Shown here: positions 39,765 through 48,272 of the stretch, in pieces
How the letters are laid out: every line of letters begins with the position of its first letter
Position numbering within the stretch: the stretch's first letter is position 1
Assembly (NCBI GenBank): GCA_041500225.1
Contig: JBGQLV010000003.1
Span: forward strand, 23,708 to 87,707
Source of the DNA: 0-14-3-00-41-53 sp041500225
GTDB lineage: Bacteria > Nitrospirota > Thermodesulfovibrionia > Thermodesulfovibrionales > SM23-35
Reading direction: 5' to 3'
Length of the DNA stretch: 64,000 nt
Made by a program: the position numbers and the translations under genes
The notes under the pieces: generated by a model
Database searches by the model: none
Told to the model about the DNA's origin: nothing
Seen by the model: only the letters and a program-made list of their open reading frames with translations

Positions 39765-40982
39765 TTATAATGGCTTGAGTATATCCATTAAGCTCGCCTC
39801 ACCACTCACAATTTTTCTTGGATCAACGGTAAGCTGCATACCTTTTTTAATCAGATTTATAAAAATCCCCGCATCCTCAGGATTATTATAAAAAGCCATA
39901 CCTACGGGGACATTGTCTCTTACTGCTAATTTTCTGAACTGGTTCTTACGGGGGAAGTGTTTTTCAAAAAAGGCAACTCCCTCTTCATCTTTCAGAACCC
40001 CTCCTGAGATAAGATGGAATGAACGGGTCTTAAGGCTGTTCATTCCGATACTGCCTGGATAAGGAGCATGTGAGCCTGACATATTCAATGCAGCAAAATA
40101 TCCCTGTTCAACAGCTATAGGCCAGAGGGCATTGACCCATGGTCTTTTTCTTACTACATCCATTGCTTCACAGCAATCCCCTGCCGCATATACACCTTCT
40201 GCCGAGGTTTCAAGGAATTCATTTACCACAATTCCCTGAGCAATATAAATTCCTGATTTTCTTGCAAGGTCAACCCTCGGTTTTACACCCTTTCCGACTA
40301 CAACAACATCGCTGTCCAGTTCAATACCGGATTTAAGAGAAACCTTGACTGTATTTCTTTTCATTTTTAGTTCAGAAACATCGTCCCCGGTGCGTATCGC
40401 TATGCCTATTTCCTTGAGATCCTTTTCAATAAATTGTGCGGTCTTTTCATCCAGGATCATGGAGAGGGGGTAGGGAGAAGAAACAACCAGGTTAACCTTA
40501 ATATTACGTTCAATCAATCCACAGGCGGTTTTAATGCCCACAAAACCACCACCGACGACTGTTGCGTTTTCTTTTAGATACTGTTCAACCTTTTTTGCAT
40601 CATCCATGTAACGGAGCGTGAAAGTCCTTTTTTCTTCATCATAAAAATCCGGTTTTACGGCATTTGCTCCTGTAGCAATGAGAAGTTTATCGTAATGAAT
40701 TTCTTTCCCGCTGGAAGGCATCACTGACTTTTTACTGGTATTTATATGTTCTACCCTTTCTCCAAAGAAAAAATGAGTATTTGCGGGATAAGCGGATATA
40801 TTTGTTATGGACATCTGGTCTTCTTGCAGGGTTTTGCCAAGATAGTAAGTAAGTAAAGGCCTGCAGTAAGGTGAATATTTTTCCTCAGATATAACGGTTA
40901 TATTGGTATCAGGGGAAAATCTCAAAAGGGTATTCAGACATGACAGACCTGCTGCACTCAAGCCTATGATAACAGCGTTCAT
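39765..40982 (-). CDS. CooS-associated FAD/NAD(P)-dependent oxidoreductase
   Basis: This 405-aa flavoprotein of the rubredoxin/nitrite-reductase-like pyridine nucleotide-disulfide oxidoreductase group has an FAD-binding N-terminus (IIGLSAAGLSCLNTL, residues 5-19), LLIATGANAVKP (about 100-111), an NAD-binding site ATVVGGGFVGIKTACGL (about 141-157) and the second FAD motif VYAAGDCCEA (about 262-271). Similar genes accompany cooS-cooF in other anaerobes, probably reducing NAD(P)+ with electrons from CO. It is the first gene of the operon; no CooA-type regulator gene is nearby. Confidence 0.9.
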   Translation of the reverse strand: MNAVIIGLSAAGLSCLNTLLRFSPDTNITVISEEKYSPYCRPLLTYYLGKTLQEDQMSITNISAYPANTHFFFGERVEHINTSKKSVMPSSGKEIHYDKLLIATGANAVKPDFYDEEKRTFTLRYMDDAKKVEQYLKENATVVGGGFVGIKTACGLIERNIKVNLVVSSPYPLSMILDEKTAQFIEKDLKEIGIAIRTGDDVSELKMKRNTVKVSLKSGIELDSDVVVVGKGVKPRVDLARKSGIYIAQGIVVNEFLETSAEGVYAAGDCCEAMDVVRKRPWVNALWPIAVEQGYFAALNMSGSHAPYPGSIGMNSLKTRSFHLISGGVLKDEEGVAFFEKHFPRKNQFRKLAVRDNVPVGMAFYNNPEDAGIFINLIKKGMQLTVDPRKIVSGEASLMDILKPL

Positions 40983-41086
40983 GCTACAGATATCCTTTCT
41001 TCACTTCCTTATAGCGACACATCTTAAAGCGGCAAATCGTCCTAACGAGTAGTTTCTTATGCCGGGCTTAAAACAGCATTTGTTAT

Positions 41087-41380
41087 TTAGGGTGTGGGAT
41101 TACGGGAATTCATCGCCTCTTTGAGTGCCTTGCCTGCCTTAAAGTGCAAGACTCTTTTTTCAGGCACTTCAACCTTTTCACCTGTCTTAGGGTTTCTTGC
41201 CTTTCTCGGTTTCCTATTCTTCAGTTTGAAGTTTCCAAAACCTCTTATCTCGATCTTCTCACCTTTAATAAGTGATTCTTTTATGCTGTCAAAAACAGTC
41301 TCGACGACAATCTCGGTCTGTTTTCTCGTAAGGCTGCCAACCTTTTCTGTTACCTTTTCTATGAGAACTGACTTAGTCAT
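41087..41380 (-). CDS. HU/IHF-family DNA-binding protein
   Basis: This 97-aa nucleoid protein has the sequence MTKSVLIEKVTEKVGSLTRK, then the DNA-arm region GFGNFKLKNRKPRKARNPKT (about residues 48-67) with the conserved Pro at the arm tip. The frame is open upstream, but the ATG at 41380 has a perfect AGGAGG 4 bases before it and matches family length, so that start is used. The extra upstream frame is the G-rich palindrome. It is the last gene of the aromatic-rpsA-sppA run; whether it is HU or an IHF subunit is not decidable here. Confidence 0.92.
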   Translation of the reverse strand: MTKSVLIEKVTEKVGSLTRKQTEIVVETVFDSIKESLIKGEKIEIRGFGNFKLKNRKPRKARNPKTGEKVEVPEKRVLHFKAGKALKEAMNSRNPTP

Positions 41381-41391
41381 GGAACCTCCTG

Positions 41392-41436
41392 AAATCCCCC
41401 CATCCCCCCTTTGACAAAGGGGGGATGGGGGGATTT
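41392..41436. repeat. G/C-run palindrome with 21-bp arms
   Basis: The arm AAATCCCCCCATCCCCCCTT T is followed by GAC and then its perfect reverse complement. It separates sppA from the HU gene and touches the sppA stop codon (41436-41438). A relative lies inside the GT39 gene near 34378-34420. Confidence 0.8.
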
Positions 41437-42278
41437 TATGGTGCAAATAGATATTTTACATTTACTGTTGGAAGGATACCTAACAATTCTTTCGGGCCTC
41501 TGAGTAAATTAATTAAAGAAAAACGTTCTTTTTTGCTGATCACTACTGGCTCTCCTTTTATCCCGGAAAGCTTTGCAGCAGTTTGTACTGCATCTTCAAG
41601 ATTGCCGAGTTCGTCTACAAGGCCTGCCTTGAGTGCCTGCTCTCCGGTGAAGATCCGACCATCTGCAATCTTTTTTATATCATCGTAAAGCATCTTTCTA
41701 CCATCTGCAACAGCTTTAATAAACTGCTCGTGTACATTATCGAGCACATTTTGAAGTATCTCTCGTTCCTCTTTTTTAATTCCACGGAATAATGATGCTA
41801 TATCTTTGTGTCTGCCACTCTTTACCACCTCTGTTTTTATACCGAGCTTATTCATAAGTCCCTCTATGTTTGGGATTTCCATGATTACACCAATTGAACC
41901 TGTAAGTGTCCCTGGGTTCGCTATAATCTTAGTGGCAGGTGACGCTATATAATAACCTCCTGATGCAGCAACAGAGCCCATAGAGACCACGACCTTTTTT
42001 TTATTAACAGCCTTTCTTATCTCTTCGTATATCTCCTGTGCGGGCGCTACCGCACCTCCAGGGCTGTCAATGCGCAGTACAATAGCCTTAATTGAGGGGT
42101 CCTTTACATATTCCTTGATCTCATCAACAGTATCTTTTGAATCCATAATCATGCCTTCTATACGGATAAGTGCAACCCTCTCTCCTATAGGTAAGTTTTT
42201 TTGCAGCATTACAAATATAAGGCTGACAATTATGAGGAGTATAAACAGACCAAGGGAGATCAGAAGGACCTTCTTCAT
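41436..42278 (-). CDS. sppA: Signal peptide peptidase SppA
   Basis: This 280-aa membrane-anchored serine protease degrades cleaved signal peptides. It has an N-terminal transmembrane helix (residues 5-26). LRIDSPGGAVAPAQEIYEEI is at about 68-87. The nucleophile Ser106 lies in GSVAASGGYY, TGSIGVIMEIPN follows, and the general-base Lys158 is in KSGRHKD. It is the short, single-domain SppA type. It overlaps rpsA by 4 bases, a pairing seen in many anaerobic bacteria. Its stop codon abuts the G/C palindrome. Confidence 0.93.
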   Translation of the reverse strand: MKKVLLISLGLFILLIIVSLIFVMLQKNLPIGERVALIRIEGMIMDSKDTVDEIKEYVKDPSIKAIVLRIDSPGGAVAPAQEIYEEIRKAVNKKKVVVSMGSVAASGGYYIASPATKIIANPGTLTGSIGVIMEIPNIEGLMNKLGIKTEVVKSGRHKDIASLFRGIKKEEREILQNVLDNVHEQFIKAVADGRKMLYDDIKKIADGRIFTGEQALKAGLVDELGNLEDAVQTAAKLSGIKGEPVVISKKERFSLINLLRGPKELLGILPTVNVKYLFAP

Positions 42279-43861
42279 TCTTCAACCCTCTTCAGATTTT
42301 TCATGCTCAGTCCCAGTTTTTTCTCATCAAGATCTATCTTGATTATTCTGACATTGATAATATCGCCTTCTTTTAAAACATCCTCGATGCTTCCTGATGC
42401 TGGTTTGATAATCTCAGAAGAGTAAATAAGGCCTTCAACCCCGCCCTCAAGCTCAACAAATATGCCGAAATCAGTGATCCTGAGCACATTGCCTTTTAAC
42501 TCTGAGCCGAGTTTAAACCTTTCCGGGATATCATGCAACCAGGGATCGGGTTCAAGCTGTTTCAGCCCGAGTGCCATCCTTTCAGCACTCGGTTCTATGC
42601 TCAGAATGATAGCCTCGATCTTTTGTCCCTTCCTTAGAATTTCTGAAGGGTGCTTTATATGTTTTGTCCATGAGAGGTCGGATATGTGTATAAGGGCATC
42701 CACACCCTCCGGAAGACCTATAAAAACACCAAAGTCAGTTATTGTCTTTACCTTGCCGGAAACCTTCTGGCCTACTACGTAGCACTGTGAGATAATCTCC
42801 CAGGGGCTTGGTTTTAACTGCTTTATACTCAGGGAAAGCCGTCTTTCATCTTTATCTACCTTTAACACAACGGCATCGACAGTCTCTCCGATAGACAGGT
42901 ATTTTGAGGGATGTTTTGGCCTCAACAGCCAGTCTATCTCAGATATGTGCACAAGCCCCTCAAGACCTTCTTCGAGTTCAATAAATGCGCCATAGTCGGT
43001 AATGCTGACGACCTTACCCCTTACCTTGTTGCCGACAGGATATTTTTCATCAACAGTAGACCAGGGGTCAGGCTTTTTCTGTTTGTAACCTAATGTAACT
43101 TTCTCACTTTCTTCGTCGTATTTAAGGACAATAACTTCAATCTCATCTCCAAGCGCAAAAAACTCAGAAGGATGGTTTATCCTCCCCCAGGAGATATCCG
43201 ATATGTGTAACAGTCCATCTATTCCGCCGAGGTCAACAAATACGCCGTAATCTGTGATGTTTTTAACTGTTCCTATCATGAGTTGACCCTCTTTAAGTTT
43301 CTCAATGGTCTTAACCTTTTTGCCCTGCCTCTCCTCTTCGAGGATTGCCCTTCTCGATATAATGACATTAGAGACCTTGTTGTTAAGTTTCAAGACCTTG
43401 AAGAGCATTTTTTTCCCGATAAGGCTATCAATCTCCTTAGGTGTTTTTATATCTACCTGTGAACCTGGAAGGAATGCAATTACTCCGGATAAATCCGCAG
43501 AGAAACCACCTTTTGTTTTTCCAATAACCTTTCCTTCCACAGGACTTCCATTCCTGAGTGCATTTTCAAGTGTTTCCCAAACCTTGATTTTTGTAGCACG
43601 CTCCTTTGATAGGGTTATAATACCATCAGAATCTTTTATATTCTCTACGTATACCTCTATGTTAGCACTCGGTTTAAGTGCAGTAATTTCTTCTTCTGAA
43701 AATTCCTCTATCGGTATAAAACCATCAGATTTATATCCGATATCAACTATGACCCCATCCTGCTTCAAAGCTAATACCTTTCCTTTCAGTATAGTTCCTT
43801 CTTTAATGCTGTGAAAGGTCTCAGCATAAAGCCTTTCCATATCGTTGTTTTTAAGTTCCAC
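42275..43861 (-). CDS. rpsA: 30S ribosomal protein S1
   Basis: The 528-aa protein consists of six S1 RNA-binding domains, at roughly residues 18-83, 102-167, 188-256, 273-343, 360-430 and 447-516. Repeated signatures include GVFVDLGGIDGLLHISDISW, GAFIELEEGLEGLVHISEID and GVFIGLPEGVDALIHISDLS. It helps load mRNA on the 30S subunit. The length is close to E. coli S1 (557 aa). It follows ispH by 7 bases, and sppA begins within its stop region. Confidence 0.95.
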   Translation of the reverse strand: MELKNNDMERLYAETFHSIKEGTILKGKVLALKQDGVIVDIGYKSDGFIPIEEFSEEEITALKPSANIEVYVENIKDSDGIITLSKERATKIKVWETLENALRNGSPVEGKVIGKTKGGFSADLSGVIAFLPGSQVDIKTPKEIDSLIGKKMLFKVLKLNNKVSNVIISRRAILEEERQGKKVKTIEKLKEGQLMIGTVKNITDYGVFVDLGGIDGLLHISDISWGRINHPSEFFALGDEIEVIVLKYDEESEKVTLGYKQKKPDPWSTVDEKYPVGNKVRGKVVSITDYGAFIELEEGLEGLVHISEIDWLLRPKHPSKYLSIGETVDAVVLKVDKDERRLSLSIKQLKPSPWEIISQCYVVGQKVSGKVKTITDFGVFIGLPEGVDALIHISDLSWTKHIKHPSEILRKGQKIEAIILSIEPSAERMALGLKQLEPDPWLHDIPERFKLGSELKGNVLRITDFGIFVELEGGVEGLIYSSEIIKPASGSIEDVLKEGDIINVRIIKIDLDEKKLGLSMKNLKRVEE

Positions 43862-43868
43862 TAAAAGG

Positions 43869-44705
43869 TTATCCTCCTATATCTCTAATTCTCTTTCCCA
43901 CTTCTTTTATAATCCACTCTGGAGTTGAGGCCCCGGCTGTTATGCCGAGCTTCTTTGCATTCTTAATCCACGCCTCTTTAATCTCAGAGGAAGTCTCTAT
44001 ATGGTATGTCGGCACCGAAAGAGACTTGCACAGCCTTGTAAGTTGAGTTGTATTTGCACTATTTTTACCGCCAACTACGAGCATTACATCAACCTTACGT
44101 GCCATCTTTTCTGTCTCCTTTAATCTAAGGGCTGTGGAATTACATATTGTATTATATACTTTTATCTCATTTGCATGCTCTAAAGCATCAGATAGAACCT
44201 TTTTTAATGCCTCCAGAGATTGTGTCGTCTGGACAACTATGCCCACCCTGCTTTTTAATTTCGGCAATGGCGTTTTACTATCGACGACTATAACATCATC
44301 ATTGGCATAGCTCATTAGACCCTTTACCTCTGGATGGTTTTTCTCCCCAAGTATAACTACCTGGTAACCCTCTTCCATAAGAAGTTTAGCATAATATTGA
44401 GCCTTTTTTACAAATGGGCAGGTTGCATCTATTATTTCACAGCCCATGGAAGAAATCTCTTTTGAGAGGTGAAGTGGTATCCCATGAGTTCTGATTATCA
44501 AGGCCCTTATATCCTTCTTAGCCTTAATGTCCTCTATCGGGATAATCCCTTTCTCTTTGAGCATTTCTACTACCTGTGGATTATGGATTATCGGACCGAG
44601 GGTATATACCCCCTTGCGTTTTTCATTGGCTATCTGAAAGGCTATGTCTATAGCTCTCTTTACGCCAAAGCAAAACCCTGCCATCTTTGCTACAATTATT
44701 TCCAT
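43869..44705 (-). CDS. ispH: 4-hydroxy-3-methylbut-2-enyl diphosphate reductase
   Basis: This 278-aa Fe-S enzyme performs the last step of the MEP isoprenoid pathway. The three cluster cysteines are Cys12 (GFCFGVKRA), Cys96 (DATCPFVKK) and the one in YNTICNSTALR (about 192). Conserved His residues lie in IIHNPQVVE (about 41) and RTHGIP (about 74), and the C-terminal GITAGASTPEWII is family-typical. It sits in the common plsC-ispH-rpsA order. Confidence 0.96.
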   Translation of the reverse strand: MEIIVAKMAGFCFGVKRAIDIAFQIANEKRKGVYTLGPIIHNPQVVEMLKEKGIIPIEDIKAKKDIRALIIRTHGIPLHLSKEISSMGCEIIDATCPFVKKAQYYAKLLMEEGYQVVILGEKNHPEVKGLMSYANDDVIVVDSKTPLPKLKSRVGIVVQTTQSLEALKKVLSDALEHANEIKVYNTICNSTALRLKETEKMARKVDVMLVVGGKNSANTTQLTRLCKSLSVPTYHIETSSEIKEAWIKNAKKLGITAGASTPEWIIKEVGKRIRDIGG

Positions 44706-44722
44706 AAGTTATAAGATCAAGG

Positions 44723-45358
44723 CTAAGGCTGAGGATTTTTGTTTCCTGTATCCTCAAACTTAACCTTTAAGTTTTTTATTGCCTCTATTATATCCCTGCT
44801 TATCCTTTCCTGGTATTGTTTGTCTGTTTCTTCTTTATCACTCTCTATAGGGTTACCGAATATTACTGTTATTTTTGCAGGGCATAAAAACTTTGCGCCT
44901 ACTGGAAGAGCCTTCTCTGTTCCCTTAATAAATATTGGAACAACAGGCATTCTACTTATGGCTGCAATTACACCTACACCTCTTTTTGCCTCAAGCAGAC
45001 TGCCGTCAACGCTTCGGCCTCCTTCTGGAAACATAACAATAAGTTCCCCTTGCTTCAGTCTCTTAACAGCCTCTTTTATTGTAGAGGGCTGAGGTTTTCC
45101 ACGTCTTACAGGGAAGGAGAATGACATGACAAACGCCCCTATCACTGGGATATTGAAAAGTCCTTCTCTTGCCATGTATGTAGCGCGCCTTTTTAAAGCT
45201 GCTCCGATAACAAGGGGATCCAGATAACTCACATGGTTTGCCGCTACGATAACCCCACCCTTCTCAGGGACATTTTCAGAACCGATAACCTCAAGTCTGT
45301 TAAAGACCTTCAAAATAATATAAAAGGTTGCCTTGAAAAACCAATAAAAAGAACTCAC
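44723..45358 (-). CDS. plsC: 1-acyl-sn-glycerol-3-phosphate acyltransferase
   Basis: This 211-aa membrane-associated acyltransferase makes phosphatidic acid. The HxxxxD motif is NHVSYLD (about residues 40-46), the phosphate-binding EGGR motif is FPEGGRSVDG (about 111-120), and VVPIFIKGTEKALP follows. I chose the GTG at 45358: it overlaps the cmk stop as GTGA with AGGCGG upstream. An upstream TTG at 45379 gives an extra tail without a ribosome site. It follows cmk in the operon. Confidence 0.92.
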   Translation of the reverse strand: MSSFYWFFKATFYIILKVFNRLEVIGSENVPEKGGVIVAANHVSYLDPLVIGAALKRRATYMAREGLFNIPVIGAFVMSFSFPVRRGKPQPSTIKEAVKRLKQGELIVMFPEGGRSVDGSLLEAKRGVGVIAAISRMPVVPIFIKGTEKALPVGAKFLCPAKITVIFGNPIESDKEETDKQYQERISRDIIEAIKNLKVKFEDTGNKNPQP

Positions 45359-46032
45359 AAGTCCGCCTGATGCGGGCAAGGATCAGTCCTTATAAAATCA
45401 AGTATTTTTTTCGTAACCTGCTCTATAGAGAGATCCGATGAATCTACTAATAGAGCGCTAGGTGCAATTTTAAGAGGTGCGATATCGCGGCTGGAATCCC
45501 TCTTATCCCTGTCTATTATATTCCTTCTGGACTCATCTATGCTGATATCAATGCCCTTTCCCCTGAATTGAAGGTAGCGTCTTTTAGCCCTTTCCTCCAC
45601 AGAAGCATCCAGGAAAATCTTTTTTTTTGCATCTGGAAATACAACTGTCGTTGTGTCTCTACCTTCAACAACAAGGTCAGAGTTCAAAGCATTATCCCTC
45701 TGGGCATGTAACAGAAAATCCCTGACAACCTTTCTTGCAGAAAAGACTGAAGAATAGTGGTCAATCTCCGCAGATCTTATATCTTCTGAAACATCCCTGC
45801 CATTAAGAAAGACCCTTCCATTGCAGAAGGTAATGTGGTTTTTGCTGATGATATCTCTGAGTTTATCATCACTGTCTTCTGGCTTTATCCCATTGCTACT
45901 CAATGCAAGAGCAACAGCCCTGTATAATGCTCCAGTGTCGAGGTAATTAAAGCCAAGCTCTTTTGCAATAAGCTTAGCTATGGTAGTCTTCCCCGAGCCT
46001 GATGGGCCATCTATAGCAATAACTTTACCCAT
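45355..46032 (-). CDS. cmk: Cytidylate kinase
   Basis: This 225-aa enzyme phosphorylates CMP/dCMP. The P-loop GPSGSGKTTIAK is at residues 8-19, NYLDTGALYRAVAL at about 30-43, and the LID/nucleotide region VVEGRDTTTVVFPDA at about 122-136. The C-terminal tail (RTDPCPHQADL) looks like read-through into GC-rich repeat-like DNA rather than conserved sequence. The ATG at 46032 directly follows the stop of the DUF5615 gene. Confidence 0.95.
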   Translation of the reverse strand: MGKVIAIDGPSGSGKTTIAKLIAKELGFNYLDTGALYRAVALALSSNGIKPEDSDDKLRDIISKNHITFCNGRVFLNGRDVSEDIRSAEIDHYSSVFSARKVVRDFLLHAQRDNALNSDLVVEGRDTTTVVFPDAKKKIFLDASVEERAKRRYLQFRGKGIDISIDESRRNIIDRDKRDSSRDIAPLKIAPSALLVDSSDLSIEQVTKKILDFIRTDPCPHQADL

Positions 46033-46395
46033 TTACCTGGATATTCTGAGTCTACCATCTTGAAATACACAAAATCTGTTCTTCATTTTATCCTCATACT
46101 CATGTAATATCTTTCTTATAATCTCTGCTTTTTCGTTACCATTTGCATCTTCCATTCTTAAAATCAAGACTCCTGCATGTGACTTACCAGATTTGAATAC
46201 AAGCTCGCCAAAATCTTTATCCATAGTGATTACCATACGGGATTCAGATATAGCTATTTTGAGTATTTCCGTATCTTTTGCCTTCGGGTCAATACTCCTT
46301 ACGGTCTTTACGTCATACCCATTTTCTTTCAGCCATTCTTCTACTTTTTTCCCTACCCCGACATCAACAAGAAATTTCAATTTATTTTCAGGCAT
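46033..46395 (-). CDS. DUF5615 PIN-like toxin
   Basis: This 120-aa protein matches the DUF5615 (Mut7-C/PIN-like) family: KFLVDVGVGKKVEEWLKENG at residues 7-26, the acidic motif MVITMDKDFGELVF at about 54-67 and a C-terminal RLRISR. It is predicted to be an RNase toxin. It follows a DUF433 antitoxin gene by 6 bases and leads straight into cmk, so the pair sits inside a housekeeping operon. Toxin activity is inferred from family. Confidence 0.82.
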   Translation of the reverse strand: MPENKLKFLVDVGVGKKVEEWLKENGYDVKTVRSIDPKAKDTEILKIAISESRMVITMDKDFGELVFKSGKSHAGVLILRMEDANGNEKAEIIRKILHEYEDKMKNRFCVFQDGRLRISR

Positions 46396-46401
46396 TAATA
46401 C

Positions 46402-46653
46402 TTACCTTGTATTCAAAGCAAAGACCTGTTCTTCACTAATACGTTCAGAGGCATATAGTAAGACCGCCTGAATGTCCTCTTTTTCAAGTTCAGGGTAATC
46501 CTCCAATAACTTGTCAACTGTAACCCCACCTGCAAGGGCTTTTAATATTTGCTCCACTGTTATTCTCAATCCTCTAATCGTTGGCTTACCAACCATTACA
46601 GCAGGGTCAACCGTGATGCGCTTTAATAAATCGGTAGTGTGTTGTTTATACAT
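46402..46653 (-). CDS. DUF433 antitoxin
   Basis: This 83-aa winged-helix protein has the DUF433 signature RITVDPAVMVGKPTIRGLRI (residues 12-31) and ILKALAGGVTVDKLLEDYPE (about 36-55), followed by LEKEDIQAVLLYA. It is the usual partner of DUF5615 toxins and probably represses its own promoter. AGGAGG precedes the ATG. Confidence 0.85.
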   Translation of the reverse strand: MYKQHTTDLLKRITVDPAVMVGKPTIRGLRITVEQILKALAGGVTVDKLLEDYPELEKEDIQAVLLYASERISEEQVFALNTR

Positions 46654-46883
46654 TTTTAATACCTCCTAATTTAATGCTTTTAATATATTAATTAGAAATT
46701 GGACGACTTGTGAGGTCGGATGTCAATAGTGGACACCAAACCTTTCGTGCTGCCAGTTGTCCGGCCCGAACATCAAAAGTTTTTCTCTGGGTCTTTCACT
46801 TTCAGGGCGATTTCTTATCCAGTGTTTTTCTTTTCCAGAATTTTTATTCACTTGCTATCTCAAATTTTTAATTTGCACTTTCA
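46654..46883. other. Gap between aroA and the antitoxin gene
   Basis: 230 bases without an intact gene. On the minus strand a frame reads LLMFGPDNWQHERFGVHY and then stops, and may be the tail of a lost gene. No inverted terminal repeat or insertion sequence is recognisable. The promoter of the DUF433/DUF5615 pair should lie near 46660-46720. Confidence 0.4.
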
Positions 46884-48272
46884 TTATGCAGTTAGCCTTC
46901 TCAAAATTTCAAAAAACCCGGGGAATGATATGTTTACTGATGAGACATTGTTTATTGTTGTTGTCCCATCAGCAATAAGGGCTGCTATTGACAATGACAT
47001 TGCAACCCTATGGTCTCTGTAACTTTCTATAAACGCACCTTTTAATCTCCTCTTACCTAAGATATTTAATCCATCATCGAATTCTTCGATTTCTGCACCC
47101 ATTTTCCTAAGTTCTGTTGCCATGCTCTTTATCCTGTCAGACTCTTTTACCCTCAGTTCTTCTGCGCTCCTTATGGTTGTAATGCCTTCAGCCTGAGTTG
47201 CTGCAACACAAAGGATTGGGAACTCATCAATAAGTGCAGGGATTTTTTCTTTTGTTATATCTATGGCCTTCAGCTCTGCGCCTCCTTTGCAGTGAATATC
47301 TGCAACAGGTTCACCGGATAAATTTCTTATATTATAAATCTCGATATCTGCCCCCATCTCTTTAAGTGCACTAATAAGGCCGGTCCTTGTCGGATTGATT
47401 CCTACTCCCATTATTGTAATATCAGAATCTTTGATTAATAATGCACCGATTATGAAAAACGCAGCAGATGAGAAGTCTCCTGGCACATGAACCTCTGTAC
47501 CCTTTAATTCTGTCCCACCTTTTATCCCGACACTGAGTCCATCAACGTTTATCTCGGCGCCAAAAGAAGGTAACATCCGCTCAGTGTGGTCTCTTGATTT
47601 GGCAGGTTCTATTATTTCTGTCTCTCCGTCTGCATAAAGACCTGCAAGGAGGATTGCTGATTTAACCTGTGCACTTGCTACAGGCATGGTATATCTGATA
47701 GCATTAAGCCTTCTGCCCTTAATGGCAATAGGTGGATATCTGTCCTCACTTCTTGCCATTATCTCTGCACCCATCTGCCTTAATGGAGTGATAACCCTGC
47801 CCATGGGCCTTGTTCTCAGGGATTCATCACCGGTGAGTACGGAGAAGAATGGATTACCTGATAGGATTCCTGACAGCATCCTGATGGTTGTTCCTGAGTT
47901 TCCACAGTCAATGACATCATAAGGTTCTTTCAGGCCATAAATACCATTGCCATTGATTACCAATTCAGAGTTCGGGGCTTGGAGCTTGGAGCTTTTACCC
48001 CCTCCCTTACCCTCCCCCCTCGAGGGCCCGCCTGCCATCCGTCGGGCAGGGGAGGGATGGGTGGGGGGGCTGACTTCTGAAATGTCCACTCCTAATTCCC
48101 TGAACGCATTCATAGTGCTTATTGTATCTTCTGCCCTTAGAAAGTTTTTTATGATACTTTTCCCTTTTGAAAGGGATGAGAAGATTACCGCTCTGTGAGA
48201 TATGGATTTATCAGGGGTAGGATAAAATGTGCCTTTAAAGCTCTTTGCCTTGACGAGTTCAATTCTGTCCAA
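46884..48272 (-). CDS. aroA: 3-phosphoshikimate 1-carboxyvinyltransferase (EPSP synthase)
   Basis: This 462-aa shikimate-pathway enzyme has KSISHRAVIFSSLSKGKSII (substrate Lys, residues 23-42), DCGNSGTTIRMLSG (about 122-135), LRTRPMGRVITPLRQMGAEI and a C-terminal VKESDRIKSMATELRKMG. It is about 35 residues longer than usual. The extra part is at about residues 65-100 (SPPTHPSPARRMAGGPSRGE ...) and comes from a GC-rich palindrome plus GGAGCTT repeats. Catalytic motifs are intact. It is the last aromatic gene before the toxin-antitoxin insertion. Confidence 0.94.
   Translation of the reverse strand: MDRIELVKAKSFKGTFYPTPDKSISHRAVIFSSLSKGKSIIKNFLRAEDTISTMNAFRELGVDISEVSPPTHPSPARRMAGGPSRGEGKGGGKSSKLQAPNSELVINGNGIYGLKEPYDVIDCGNSGTTIRMLSGILSGNPFFSVLTGDESLRTRPMGRVITPLRQMGAEIMARSEDRYPPIAIKGRRLNAIRYTMPVASAQVKSAILLAGLYADGETEIIEPAKSRDHTERMLPSFGAEINVDGLSVGIKGGTELKGTEVHVPGDFSSAAFFIIGALLIKDSDITIMGVGINPTRTGLISALKEMGADIEIYNIRNLSGEPVADIHCKGGAELKAIDITKEKIPALIDEFPILCVAATQAEGITTIRSAEELRVKESDRIKSMATELRKMGAEIEEFDDGLNILGKRRLKGAFIESYRDHRVAMSLSIAALIADGTTTINNVSSVNISFPGFFEILRRLTA

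Noticed and set aside
41381..41446. 22-residue N-terminal extension of the HU-family protein
   Set aside because: It is translation of the G/C palindrome and the AGGAGG site; the family start is the ATG at 41380.
46720..47022. Plus-strand 100-codon frame overlapping the aroA 3' end
   Set aside because: It is antisense to conserved aroA sequence and has no ribosome site or recognisable motif.
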